From contig CBDHYI010000007.1 of assembly GCA_965275915.1 (NCBI GenBank), positions 1,488,001 through 1,552,000 on the forward strand: 64,000 nucleotides of DNA, read 5' to 3'. The translations under genes were made by a program, and so were the position numbers. Below, piece by piece: positions 43,199-52,949 of the stretch. Positions within the stretch are counted from its first letter, which is position 1. Each line of letters begins with the position of its first letter. Under the pieces are notes generated by a model that saw only the letters and a program-made list of their open reading frames with translations, made no database searches and was not told the origin of the DNA. The stretch is from JBDWFY01 sp965275915. Its GTDB lineage: Bacteria > Pseudomonadota > Alphaproteobacteria > Rhizobiales > Stappiaceae.

Positions 43199-45301
43199 TC
43201 AGAGAACCTCTAAATCTTCCAAAAACTCAGATCCGAGTCCAACCGCTGTTACGAGCAAGCGATCCCTCGCTCTTGTGCAAGCCACATAAAACAAATGCCG
43301 TTCGGTGTCGAAGACCTCTTCAAGTTCCGTCTCATCACCAACCGTCTCAATACGAGCTTGTTGCGGTAGAATTTCGTCGTCACAAGCCATAACCACTACA
43401 CACTTAAACTCGAGTCCTTTGGCAAGATGCATTGTTCCGATAGAAATTCGGCCCGTGGGATCTTCGACACGCTCTGAAAGTTCCAGGGGTGTAAGTCTCG
43501 CAGACCGCACAGCTGCCCTCGCCCGATAAAGCTCAGCTTCACTACGGACGAAAACACCGACCTCTTCGGCTAAGGCACCCTCGGCTATCATTTTCTGTAG
43601 CCAACCGGAAACACGCTTCTCTTCTGCTTCACTCGATTCCAGAACAATGACTTCCGGGCTAGGACCGTTGAAGACGGAAACGGTCCCTGTTCTTTCTTCT
43701 TCGTTTCCATCCACATCACGCAAGGCCGCGGGCAAGAGCTTGTCGACGGTTTCACGAATCTGATGCGATGTTCGGTAGTTCACCTTCAAAGTGCTGGATC
43801 GGCCACGAATATCGATCCCGAGCTTCATCCATGAGAAAGGCTCTTGGAAAATCCGCTGGCCTAGATCTCCCGCGAAAAACAGGCGATTGGTTCCTTGCTC
43901 AGAAATCGCAGCCAGCATTCTCAGTTCAGGGACACCAAGATCCTGCGCTTCATCAACAACGATATGCGTAAAAGGCTTTCTCTGCTGATCCGAATAGTGT
44001 CGCTGGACGACACCAAAAACCATCGGCCACGTCATGCTACCTTGTGCTTCCAACTTCGCGCGGGTAGTCACAAAAATGGGCCACAATCGCTCTCGTTGTT
44101 TAGATCCAAGACGGTTCTTGCGTCCTAGCCGCGGAACGGTCATGTACTCATCAAGGCTCGAAATTTGCCAAGCATCCACCACGTTTGTCCACTCTGACAT
44201 CAAGAAGCGGTCCGTATAAGGTCCTCCTTCTGCGTTCAACGCGGCATCTTTCAACGCAGCAAGGGCGTGATCACGAGATGCCGTGCGAGGATCATGACCT
44301 CGGATCAAAGTGAAAAGATCTTTCGCGACCCCCTTGAATGACAAAGTAGTCGCCTGAAGATCATTCGGCTTTTCTGCACCCATGAGCAGTGCGAGCTTGT
44401 ATTCCAAGTTGTTGGATAAAGGTTCGGAGAAGGTAGTTAGTAACAAGCGCGCGTCAGCTTCTTCTCGTAGAATTCGTTTTGCTCGATGCAGCGCTACAAC
44501 GGTCTTGCCAGTGCCGGCTGACCCGGAGACGCGTGCTGGTCCTTGATAGTCGCGATCGACGACACTTTGTTGAGCCGGGTGGAGGTAAAGGATCCACTTT
44601 TCCCAGGGGTATTCCAGTGCCCGTTCCAGCTCCTCGACATTTTCCATGATCCGGAAACGCCGTTGCGCATCAGGATGCTCGAAAGGTGTCCCGGTAAACG
44701 CTGCTTTTTCCAGCTGAGGCATGAGACCGGTCGAAATGTACTCCAGGAGTGCTTCAGAAGCTTCACCGGGAAGATGAATGGCCAGATCTAGAAAGCGATC
44801 CTCAGTCGCCCCTTTGATGTCTTCAACCCAGTCCTCAGGCACGCCAAACTGGAGGATGTCTTCGACGCCCAGAGATTCGAAAGGGAAAGTCGCTGGTTTG
44901 CCCGGAAGCGGCCGCGGGGCTTGGGTTTCGGAAAAACCGGGCATGGATTCAAACACCGGAATTTCCTCTACCCGCTCACGAACCTCAACAATCTGCGCGG
45001 CCCCGGTCTTTGGATGGGCGTCGATCCGGCGGCGCTCCGCCCATGTGTAGGCATCGTCGTGATGGTCGACATAGCAGACCAGGAAGCTCCCCGCTGTCTT
45101 GTGAATGATGATGCGGATATCCCGGTTGACCCGGATCGACCAGAAATTCTGATCCTTCGATTTGTCGATCCGGTGAAACTTGAGCCCGGGAGAAGCGGGG
45201 TCTTGTTGAAGATCGAAAACGGTGATCTTCACCGCCTTCTGTTCCTGGGCCGTCAGTTTGCTAAGAGCGCTTGAAAAGCTGTCGGAGATAAGGAATTGCA
45301 T
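43199..45301 (-). CDS. RelE/ParE-fold::UvrD-like SF1 helicase fusion
   Basis: 700 residues. Residues 1-95 fit the RelE/ParE toxin fold (KFHRIDKSKDQNFWSIRVN, CYVDHHDDAYTWAERRR). After a linker and a helical segment, a complete UvrD-type SF1A helicase starts: Walker A GSAGTGKT at 260-267, Walker B DEAQD at 450-454, LKVNYRTSHQI, TMHLAKGLEFKCVVVMA and FYVACTRARDRLLV. Related 700-residue RelE-UvrD proteins are known, so the fusion is real rather than an artefact. It is last in the res-mod-HTH-helicase operon and may unwind or process DNA during defence. The coding sequence is more A+T rich than the flanks. Confidence 0.85.
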   Translation of the reverse strand: MQFLISDSFSSALSKLTAQEQKAVKITVFDLQQDPASPGLKFHRIDKSKDQNFWSIRVNRDIRIIIHKTAGSFLVCYVDHHDDAYTWAERRRIDAHPKTGAAQIVEVRERVEEIPVFESMPGFSETQAPRPLPGKPATFPFESLGVEDILQFGVPEDWVEDIKGATEDRFLDLAIHLPGEASEALLEYISTGLMPQLEKAAFTGTPFEHPDAQRRFRIMENVEELERALEYPWEKWILYLHPAQQSVVDRDYQGPARVSGSAGTGKTVVALHRAKRILREEADARLLLTTFSEPLSNNLEYKLALLMGAEKPNDLQATTLSFKGVAKDLFTLIRGHDPRTASRDHALAALKDAALNAEGGPYTDRFLMSEWTNVVDAWQISSLDEYMTVPRLGRKNRLGSKQRERLWPIFVTTRAKLEAQGSMTWPMVFGVVQRHYSDQQRKPFTHIVVDEAQDLGVPELRMLAAISEQGTNRLFFAGDLGQRIFQEPFSWMKLGIDIRGRSSTLKVNYRTSHQIRETVDKLLPAALRDVDGNEEERTGTVSVFNGPSPEVIVLESSEAEEKRVSGWLQKMIAEGALAEEVGVFVRSEAELYRARAAVRSARLTPLELSERVEDPTGRISIGTMHLAKGLEFKCVVVMACDDEILPQQARIETVGDETELEEVFDTERHLFYVACTRARDRLLVTAVGLGSEFLEDLEVL

Positions 45302-45321
45302 CGGCTGGCTATAAATATCTG

Positions 45322-45540
45322 TTAGCGAATATCAACATACGGTGCGAGCCGTCTGCCTTTGCTTATTTCCGTAGCATATGATTCAGGCTCGCCCGAGCGA
45401 ATGCATATTTCAGACAGAGACAGTCCATCCAATGCATCCGAGTACTTGATGCCAAACAAATGGACGTGAGCTACTTTTTCGCCCTCCGGAGCGGACGCAA
45501 GCATTTCCTTGAACGCTTCAACTGCTTGATCAATAGTCAT
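45322..45540 (-). CDS. Small HTH-like protein in the restriction-modification operon
   Basis: 72 residues. VAHVHLFGIKYSDALDGLSL and SEICIRSGEPESYATEISKG match the pattern of HTH-like-domain small proteins (HTH_59-like, recalled from memory) that accompany restriction-modification genes. A DNA-binding regulatory role, akin to a controller protein, is the leading idea. An antitoxin to the adjacent RelE-fold domain is an alternative. ATG 45540 follows GGAG; one base separates it from the mod stop. Confidence 0.7.
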   Translation of the reverse strand: MTIDQAVEAFKEMLASAPEGEKVAHVHLFGIKYSDALDGLSLSEICIRSGEPESYATEISKGRRLAPYVDIR

Positions 45541-45541
45541 G

Positions 45542-48514
45542 TTAAACTCCAAAAACTTTCATCACTTCGTCCCCGAAGTGATTGATCACCTTGACGGCGA
45601 AACGTCCCGATGCCGGGCGTTTGAATGGTCGTGACGTATCCCGGTAAAGGGTCGCCCAGGCCTCCTGGTCGATCTCGGCCTTGAGCGCTGTCTTCAGGGA
45701 CTTGTAGGGATCATTGGCGCCCATGAAATAGGCATGGCGGACGAAGAAGCTCTCCTCATCATAATCCGTGTCGATGAACCAGGCGGCAATGTCATTCTTG
45801 CCGGAGGCGCGTACTTCGCCCGTCTTTGGATCGAAGACGTCAATGCCGAGCACCTCGACGACAATCTCACCATTGTCGTCGAATTTCCATTCGATGTCCG
45901 GCTCGCCGAAGACCACGAAGAGGTTGCCGGCACCCGTATTCTTCAGTTCCTCGGACATGTGCAGGTCCGGGTTCATCTTCGCCTTCAGGATCGGCAATGG
46001 ACCCAGCTTGTTGAACTCCGAGGTATGGGCGTCGAAGTTGAAGCCGCAGGCAATCAGGACGTCGAAACGGGCATCATAGGCCTCCCGGGCGGCCGCGGTT
46101 AGATCGGCACGGGTGATCGACCCGAATTCAGGCCCAACGAAAATGCCTGCCCGTTTCTGGGTTTCGCCTTCCAGATACTGCCCGTCTGCGCAAATGTAGT
46201 TGCCGGGCCACGGGTCAATGGCGGTGAAATTGATCCGGTCTTCCTTGGCTGTCTGGTGGACACCCGCCGACTTCAGGTTCTCTATTATCATCTGTGCGAA
46301 GTCCTGCTCCGGGGCGAGCGTGTCGCGGGCATGACGCGGTTCAGCTTGCGGGTCTTCTGCGTCCAACAGCGCCTGGATCAAGCCATCGTCCTCGTCGGCA
46401 GGAATTACGCGGTGCGGAGACAGGCTTTCAACTGTAAAGGGCCCGGCAACGCGCACCTTGGACTTATCCTCGTAAGGACGGTCATACAGCATCTCCACGT
46501 CGGCCTTCTGGGCGATCGACGTGTCGATTTCCTTCTGACGGGCAATACGTCCTTCCCACCAGCCTGCGTGTACTTCCCGAACCCGTGCATTGACCAATCC
46601 CACTTTGGATTTGCCGTCATTGGTGTCCAGCCAAGCATCGAGATCCCTGGGAATTTCCCATTCTTCGAAACTCGTGCCCAGCTTTTCGTTCAATTCCCTT
46701 CTCAACGGTTCAAGGACGTCCTGCCATTTCTCCCAGATGACATCGATCTCGGCGTTGTTGGCGATGGACTTCAGGGTGATGTGTGGCGCGCGGTCATAGA
46801 CAAAGCCCTGACGGATGTCGTCATGGGTCGGGATATCTGGCTGGACCTTGCCAGAGACCTTCTGTTCTTGCGCGCGTCCGCCAGGACTGTCAGCGAGATG
46901 GTAATAAGGGTAGCGGGTCGACATCAGGCGCGTGCGGGCCAGCGCCAGCGCCACGCGGGACGTATCGATAGTCATCCAGCGCCGTCCCCAATGCTCAGCG
47001 ACGGTGGCGGTCGTTCCGGAACCGCAGGTTGGATCGAGCACGAGATCGCCAGGGTCAGTGGCCATCAAAATACAACGTTGAATTACTTTGTCACTTGTCT
47101 CTACAACATACCTTTTGTCAGAGGCGAAACCTGCGACGACAGTATCTGTCCAGTTGTTCGATCTTTCGAACACACTAAAATCATCTAATTTTCTATGATA
47201 GTAGAGCCTCGATTCAGTGGCTTCCAGCCTGCTCGCCTTTTTGAGGCGACACATGCCCATTTCACCAGTCTTCCAGTAGCCTCTACCGGGAGTAAAGTGT
47301 TGTCCTTGGAAGGGTACCGGAAAGCTACCTGGCGGTCGTTGACTTGTAAGGTTGTCAATTCGAAAAATTTGGGCACCATCGGGGAGAAGGCTTGTATCTA
47401 ACTTTTCTTCCGATGTAAGCGATCTGCGGATTCCGTCAGGAAGTTCGACTCGGCCATAAGCGCTTGCTCCTTCCCCGCCTATTATCTTTTTTACCCACGG
47501 CCGTCGAAATTTCACCTTGCTTTTCGACTTAGCAAACCAGACTGCATAATCAGAAACACCTGCAATATAATCAGATGTTTGGCTGCTGGTTTTCACAAAA
47601 GTTATGAGACTTAGGAAATTCTCTTCCCCAAAAACCTCATCCATCAGCGCCCGCACACGATGTACGTTTTCATCGCCAATCTGAACGAAAATGGAGCCGG
47701 TCTCTGTCAGGAGATCCCGCATGACCGTCAATCGATCACGCAGATAGGTGAGATAGGAGTGAATGCCATCCTTCCACGTATCGCGGAAGGCCTTAACCTG
47801 TTCCGGTTCCCGGGTGATCTGGTCCTGCTTGCCGTCCTTGACGTCCCGAGACTGCGTAGAAACCTGCCAATTGGAGTTGAACTTGATGCCGTAAGGTGGA
47901 TCGAAAAAAATACATTGTACTTTTCCCCGGAGTTGCTCGCGTTCGGCCAGGCTCGCCATGACCTGGAGACTATCGCCCAGGATCATCCGGTTCGACCAAT
48001 GCTGGTCATGCTGGTAAAACTCGGTCTTGGCTTCTGGGTCGATGCCGTTGAAATCGCCGAAGAGATCGAACGTATCGGACTGGGCATCCGTCCGTTCCTT
48101 GGTCTGCCGCTTCAGGTCGTCGATGATCGCCTTGGGATGGACCTTTTCCTGGATGTAAAGCGGCGGGGCGGTGACGACGAGATCGGACCAGTCCTGGGTA
48201 TCCTTGCCGCGCCAGACAAGCTGAGCGTCGCCTAGTTCCACCTTACCCGTCTCAGCCAGTTGTTCCACCTGATCCTTGGTCAAAGAAATCGTCACACCGT
48301 TCCAGACGATCTGCGGATCCAGGTCCCCGTCGCGCTCGCGCATGGCACCTTCTGCCAGTGGTCGTGCGCGAGGATAATGGACAGGCGCAAACGGATCCTG
48401 TTCCTCCATCCTCTGCGCGACCGACTGGAGCTCGGCCGTCGGAATGTTCTTCCGCGTCGCCTCATCATGGGTGAGCGTCTCAACCTGTTTGGGAGATTTG
48501 GGCTTTTTTGCCAT
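45542..48514 (-). CDS. Type III-like DNA methyltransferase (Mod)
   Basis: 990 residues. The catalytic motif DPPY (205-208) precedes the SAM-binding motif DPTCGSG (494-500), the beta-class order typical of type III Mod. The target recognition region between about 305 and 485 corresponds to 47060-47600 and is visibly A+T richer than the rest. A long C-terminal extension (about 560-990) of unknown function is present. It methylates a DNA site to protect host DNA and cooperates with Res. The start ATG 48514 follows GAGGAAA. Base and specificity cannot be read from sequence. Confidence 0.9.
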   Translation of the reverse strand: MAKKPKSPKQVETLTHDEATRKNIPTAELQSVAQRMEEQDPFAPVHYPRARPLAEGAMRERDGDLDPQIVWNGVTISLTKDQVEQLAETGKVELGDAQLVWRGKDTQDWSDLVVTAPPLYIQEKVHPKAIIDDLKRQTKERTDAQSDTFDLFGDFNGIDPEAKTEFYQHDQHWSNRMILGDSLQVMASLAEREQLRGKVQCIFFDPPYGIKFNSNWQVSTQSRDVKDGKQDQITREPEQVKAFRDTWKDGIHSYLTYLRDRLTVMRDLLTETGSIFVQIGDENVHRVRALMDEVFGEENFLSLITFVKTSSQTSDYIAGVSDYAVWFAKSKSKVKFRRPWVKKIIGGEGASAYGRVELPDGIRRSLTSEEKLDTSLLPDGAQIFRIDNLTSQRPPGSFPVPFQGQHFTPGRGYWKTGEMGMCRLKKASRLEATESRLYYHRKLDDFSVFERSNNWTDTVVAGFASDKRYVVETSDKVIQRCILMATDPGDLVLDPTCGSGTTATVAEHWGRRWMTIDTSRVALALARTRLMSTRYPYYHLADSPGGRAQEQKVSGKVQPDIPTHDDIRQGFVYDRAPHITLKSIANNAEIDVIWEKWQDVLEPLRRELNEKLGTSFEEWEIPRDLDAWLDTNDGKSKVGLVNARVREVHAGWWEGRIARQKEIDTSIAQKADVEMLYDRPYEDKSKVRVAGPFTVESLSPHRVIPADEDDGLIQALLDAEDPQAEPRHARDTLAPEQDFAQMIIENLKSAGVHQTAKEDRINFTAIDPWPGNYICADGQYLEGETQKRAGIFVGPEFGSITRADLTAAAREAYDARFDVLIACGFNFDAHTSEFNKLGPLPILKAKMNPDLHMSEELKNTGAGNLFVVFGEPDIEWKFDDNGEIVVEVLGIDVFDPKTGEVRASGKNDIAAWFIDTDYDEESFFVRHAYFMGANDPYKSLKTALKAEIDQEAWATLYRDTSRPFKRPASGRFAVKVINHFGDEVMKVFGV

Positions 48515-48569
48515 TAGGTTGTTTCCTCAAACAGTGGCTTCACTGTCGTCCTATAAAGTTGCATCTCAA

Positions 48570-51500
48570 TCACTCGGCTGGCTCTTCCGCTGCATGCTCA
48601 TCAAGAACCTGTTGCAGGTCTTCGCCGAAATCAAAGACTCCTTGAAATTCGCGGAATGCCCAGCGCCCGAAGGTGCCAAGGTTGTTCACCCCCGGGATCC
48701 ACTGGGTCTTCATGGTCTCGGATTTCAGCTTCACGCTTTCCGCCCGGTACCCCTTAACCTCACCTACCAGATACAGGGGATCATCCACACCGCGGCCGTC
48801 GTCCATGACCACGATGAAATCGGGGAGGTACTTTCGGGCGTTGGAGCCGTCCTTGTAGGGCACTTCCAGGTTCAGGCCCTGGTTCTTGACGTAGGACAGA
48901 ACCTTGGGGTGATCTTCAACAACCCGGGCAAACTCTGCTTCCCAATCGCTGTCGAGCACCACATGGTTGATATGGCACCTGCGCGCATCGGTGGTCCAGA
49001 GATCCTTGGTGGAATTGAAGGAAACGTGCCGTGTCGACCCTTTCGGATTATACGGGTCCAATACTGCCTTGACGAGGTTCCTGTCGCCGATGGAACTGAC
49101 GATAGCGTTGTAGATCCGCTCAGAAGCCTGGTCCGCAATGCTGCGGTATTCAAGCATCCATTTGCCCGTCTCACCCTTGCAGACGAGATATCCGCCATCG
49201 ATCCACTGTCGGGAAATCTTCTTAAGCTGGCCAAAGAGATGGAGCTTCGGCTCCCCATTCTCGTCCCGGAAGTACTTCCGCATCAGATAGGCAGCAAGGT
49301 CGAAGGCGATGGTGCTCGGACGTTTCGCCTTGGCATCGGCTACAGTAATGGTCACCCCTTCGCCGACAATGCCTTCCAGACGTGTTTCTCCAGGGCCGAC
49401 CATATCCGGTCTCAGGACAAGGCTGGAATCTTCTGTAAAGTTAGCGGTGAGGCGTTCCTCGGGGAGTTCGATCCGGTATCCGGCAACTCGAGGGAACTGG
49501 ATCTCCAGATCGGCGCGTTCCTTCACCGCATGGACATGCGTGGTCTTTTTGGGCGCCTTCGGCGATGCCACAACAGGCTTGGCCGTGAAGTCGAACGGGA
49601 TGCCCATGATGTCGGAATATTCGACATCGAACAGGCCTTCCGAATTCAGATCGTACGAGTAACGGCGCAGTCCCCGGCCGACGACCTGTTCGCAGAGTAA
49701 CTGCGTGCCAAAAGCACGCACGCCCAGAATATGGGTGACTGTGTTGGTATCCCAGCCCTCGGTCAGCATGGAAACGGAAACCACACAGCGCACTTTCTCG
49801 CCAAGCTTGTCTTTCTTTCCGACCGTATTCATCACTTCCCGAAGAAGATCAGAATCTGAAATGTCACCAACATCACCAGCACCGGACCTTTGCGCTAGTT
49901 CCCGCTTGAACTGTTCGATTTCCGCTTCCGCCATCTTGCGAAAGTCCTTGTCTAGCGCCTCACCCGATTCAAGCTGGGCACTATCGATCAGAAGCGTGCT
50001 GGGGCGCGTTAAGCGGTTGCCGTGCTCATCATAATTACGGAAGAGTTCCAGAAACCCTTGATGCTCGAAAACGCTGTCGCCGTCTTCGTTGATCCGTTCC
50101 CAGCCTGCAATCCATTCATAGACAAGCTTTGACGTGGAGGTGTTGTTGCAGACAACAATGAATACCGGGGGAACTGTGATACCTGCCCGTTTCCAGGCAT
50201 CGTCCGTTTCGACATAGTGCTTGTAGAGTGCATTCAGTGCAGTCTTGAGCTTGTCCGGCAGATCTTCAGGGTCCGCGTCCGCACCGCCTGCGCCCCGCCC
50301 CTTTTTGGGCATTTCCTTACCGATGTGGGTCCATAGATCTCGGAAGATCGGCACATCTGCCCCGGGGATATTGTCGGCGACGGGAACGCGCGGAAGCTTC
50401 ACGATGCCGCATTCGATCGCATCCATCAGAGAGAAGTCGCTGACCACCCAGGGAAACAACGTTCCTTCCGCATATCCGGAGCCGGCAAGGAAGAACGGTG
50501 TCGCAGACAAATCGTAGACGGCACTCACGCCTAATTTTCGTTTGACTGCCTCCAGGCCGTTGATCCAGAGCCGCGCGTATTCATTTTGCTGTTTGGCTTC
50601 CTTCTTGGCGTCACCCTTGAGGTCATCGAGATCGTCGTTTCCGGGCTTTTCGCGATAACAATGGTGGGCTTCATCGTTGATAACGACGACATTCTTAAAG
50701 CCCATGAGGTCCTTGGCTACGCGGCGGACCATCTGCCCCTCGGTTTCCTTGGTTCGAACTGCCTCACCGCGCCCCTGCAACAAGGATCTCCCGACCTTGT
50801 TGGTTTCCAGCGTCTCCTTGAGTTGGAAGGCGTGATAGTTGGTGATGACGATCTTGGCCTTGTTTATGTCATCCAACATGTCCGCAGGTACGATCTCCCG
50901 CGATTTGTAATAGCTTTCGGAGTCACTGGGCAGGAGGACACGAAGTCTGTCCCGGATGGTTATCCCTGGGGCGACAATGAGAAATCCGCGTGTGAATAGC
51001 TTGCCGTTCGGATTCCGTAACGCATTGATCGTCTGCCAAGCGATCAGCATGGCCATGACGGTGGTTTTGCCTGCGCCAGTCGCCATCTTCATGGCAAGCC
51101 GGAGTAGCTCCGGATTGGCCTGCTCGTTAGCCCCCATGATATGATCCCAGTACTTCTTGTAAGCTGGGTTTTTCCGAGCGACTTCCATAAGCCAGATCAC
51201 AGTTTCAACGGCCTCGACCTGACAGAAGAACGGCCGAATTCCCTGAAATTGATGGTGCCGCCAATGGTTCAGGAGACGCGCGGTTGGCGGCTCCACCCTC
51301 CAATCGCGTTCATTTGGAAGATTCCGCCACGAGGCAACGTGCTGCCGTATCTCATTGATGATCGGCGACGGATTGTACTCTTGCTCATCGGAGGATGTTC
51401 CCGTCGCATCTTCAAACGTCATTGTCTGCTGTTCAGCAGCTTTTCGTTGCCTCTTCTTCCTCGGCTTTGGAACAGGCGTCAGAAATTCGGAACGGCGGCG

Positions 51501-51617
51501 CCCTGCAATCGGTTCTGAGTCGAGAGGCTGTCCATCTTCATCCAGAGCATGATGAAGCCTTGGTTCTTCATAGGGAGAATTAAGGATCGGTTTTTCGTAG
51601 AACGACGGTACGGACAT
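48570..51617 (-). CDS. Type III-like restriction subunit (Res) with PD-(D/E)xK nuclease
   Basis: 1015 residues. SF2 helicase with Walker A ATGAGKTT (179-186), DEAH box at 315-318, and the late motif CEQVVGRGLRR. The C-terminus carries LPDFIVVMDDG and VGEVKG (ending near 956), which fit the PD-(D/E)xK nuclease core. It translocates or switches on DNA and cleaves unmethylated targets together with Mod. First gene of the operon; 55 bp separate it from mod. All catalytic motifs are intact. Confidence 0.9.
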   Translation of the reverse strand: MSVPSFYEKPILNSPYEEPRLHHALDEDGQPLDSEPIAGRRRSEFLTPVPKPRKKRQRKAAEQQTMTFEDATGTSSDEQEYNPSPIINEIRQHVASWRNLPNERDWRVEPPTARLLNHWRHHQFQGIRPFFCQVEAVETVIWLMEVARKNPAYKKYWDHIMGANEQANPELLRLAMKMATGAGKTTVMAMLIAWQTINALRNPNGKLFTRGFLIVAPGITIRDRLRVLLPSDSESYYKSREIVPADMLDDINKAKIVITNYHAFQLKETLETNKVGRSLLQGRGEAVRTKETEGQMVRRVAKDLMGFKNVVVINDEAHHCYREKPGNDDLDDLKGDAKKEAKQQNEYARLWINGLEAVKRKLGVSAVYDLSATPFFLAGSGYAEGTLFPWVVSDFSLMDAIECGIVKLPRVPVADNIPGADVPIFRDLWTHIGKEMPKKGRGAGGADADPEDLPDKLKTALNALYKHYVETDDAWKRAGITVPPVFIVVCNNTSTSKLVYEWIAGWERINEDGDSVFEHQGFLELFRNYDEHGNRLTRPSTLLIDSAQLESGEALDKDFRKMAEAEIEQFKRELAQRSGAGDVGDISDSDLLREVMNTVGKKDKLGEKVRCVVSVSMLTEGWDTNTVTHILGVRAFGTQLLCEQVVGRGLRRYSYDLNSEGLFDVEYSDIMGIPFDFTAKPVVASPKAPKKTTHVHAVKERADLEIQFPRVAGYRIELPEERLTANFTEDSSLVLRPDMVGPGETRLEGIVGEGVTITVADAKAKRPSTIAFDLAAYLMRKYFRDENGEPKLHLFGQLKKISRQWIDGGYLVCKGETGKWMLEYRSIADQASERIYNAIVSSIGDRNLVKAVLDPYNPKGSTRHVSFNSTKDLWTTDARRCHINHVVLDSDWEAEFARVVEDHPKVLSYVKNQGLNLEVPYKDGSNARKYLPDFIVVMDDGRGVDDPLYLVGEVKGYRAESVKLKSETMKTQWIPGVNNLGTFGRWAFREFQGVFDFGEDLQQVLDEHAAEEPAE

Positions 51618-51749
51618 GAAACATTGCGACTCGAGTTAATATAAAGTCAGAGTTGCATATCTCCCGTAACATGATCAACCGACACAGCATTAGTTCACAG
51701 GGACGTTGAAAACCTCGGGACGGAGGAAAACACATTAAATCCACTCCCC

Positions 51750-52949
51750 CTACAACCCCATCTCAATCGCCCTCAACACCCGGTACCGCAACTTCCCGCT
51801 GCTGCCGCCCAGCGCGATCACGAACCGCACCGTGCCGTGCTCCTTCGTCTCCGCGAAGCCGGCGAGGGTTTTGACGTCGGACAGGGTGCCGGTTTTGTAG
51901 CGGGAGCCGCTCTTGGCTTTGCGCATCTGGCTGGCGTGGGGGGCGAAGTGGTGGAGGGCGGTGGCGAGGCCGTGGGCGGTGAAGCGGTTGTCTTTGCTGA
52001 TGCCGGAGCCTTCGGTGAGCTTGATGTCTTTTTCGAGCTTGTGGTCCTTGAGGATGGCCTCGGCGACCGCAAGCGATTTTTTGAGGCTCACCTGTCCGCC
52101 CGACTTGCGGGCGCCGACCTCGAGAAACACCTGATTGGCGATAAAGTTGTTTGAGCCCAGAAGCATCAGTCGCAGGACTTCGGAGAGCGGGCGGGATTGC
52201 TTATGGACGTAAACCGGGTCCAGGTCCGCCGGAACCGGGCCGGTTGAGATCTCGCCATCGACAGCGCCGCCGGCCTTTTTTATGAAGGCGGCGATGAGTT
52301 CGCCGGCATAGCGGACGCTGATGGAGGGATCTTCCTGCGCCAGGCTGATGCGCGCCCGGCCATTGGGGCCACGGGCGCGGAACTGGCTTATGGCAAGGGG
52401 GGTGATCGGCGTCTGCTTTTCGGCAGAGGTGACCTTCCTGCCTTTGCGGCGGGCGTGGATGGTGTTGAAGTTGACCGAGAGCGCCGTATTCAGCGCATCA
52501 TAGGCTTCGTCGGTGTGTTCAATGCCGGGAATGCGGAGTTCGTCCGGATAGTAACTTCCGTCGAGCACGAGCCTGGAAAACGGCTGTTTGCCGGTTTTGG
52601 CAAGAAGCTTCGGGGCCAGCAGCGCCAGTTCTTCGGATATCAGAAACGGATCGCCGCCGCCCCGGATATAGAGCACCCGGTCCTGATCGAGATAGAATTG
52701 CGTCCTGAAGCGGTACTCACCGCCAAGCACCTCCATGGCCAGCCAGGCGGTGATGATTTTCGTTGTCGATGCGGGCGTGAACGGGCGGCCGGTGTTCTGG
52801 GCCACCAGCTCCTTGCCGTCCTGATCCAGCACCAGAACCATGCCGGAGGGTGCGAGTTTTTTTATCGTCTCCCCGACATCAGCCAGAGCCGGCACCGGCA
52901 GCAGGAGAAGAGCGATCAGCAGCGCGCCGATAAATTCGCGTCTGTTCAT
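51750..52949 (-). CDS. D-alanyl-D-alanine carboxypeptidase/endopeptidase, DacB (PBP4) type
   Basis: 399 residues. N-terminal signal peptide (about 1-23), then the three penicillin-binding motifs: SxxK in PASTTK near residue 60, SxN in LGSNNFIANQ, and KTG in RYKTGTLSD. It trims or cleaves peptidoglycan cross-links in the periplasm. Shorter than E. coli PBP4, in line with loss of an inserted domain. The start overlaps the stop of the aldo-keto reductase gene (ATGA). Confidence 0.92.
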   Translation of the reverse strand: MNRREFIGALLIALLLLPVPALADVGETIKKLAPSGMVLVLDQDGKELVAQNTGRPFTPASTTKIITAWLAMEVLGGEYRFRTQFYLDQDRVLYIRGGGDPFLISEELALLAPKLLAKTGKQPFSRLVLDGSYYPDELRIPGIEHTDEAYDALNTALSVNFNTIHARRKGRKVTSAEKQTPITPLAISQFRARGPNGRARISLAQEDPSISVRYAGELIAAFIKKAGGAVDGEISTGPVPADLDPVYVHKQSRPLSEVLRLMLLGSNNFIANQVFLEVGARKSGGQVSLKKSLAVAEAILKDHKLEKDIKLTEGSGISKDNRFTAHGLATALHHFAPHASQMRKAKSGSRYKTGTLSDVKTLAGFAETKEHGTVRFVIALGGSSGKLRYRVLRAIEMGL

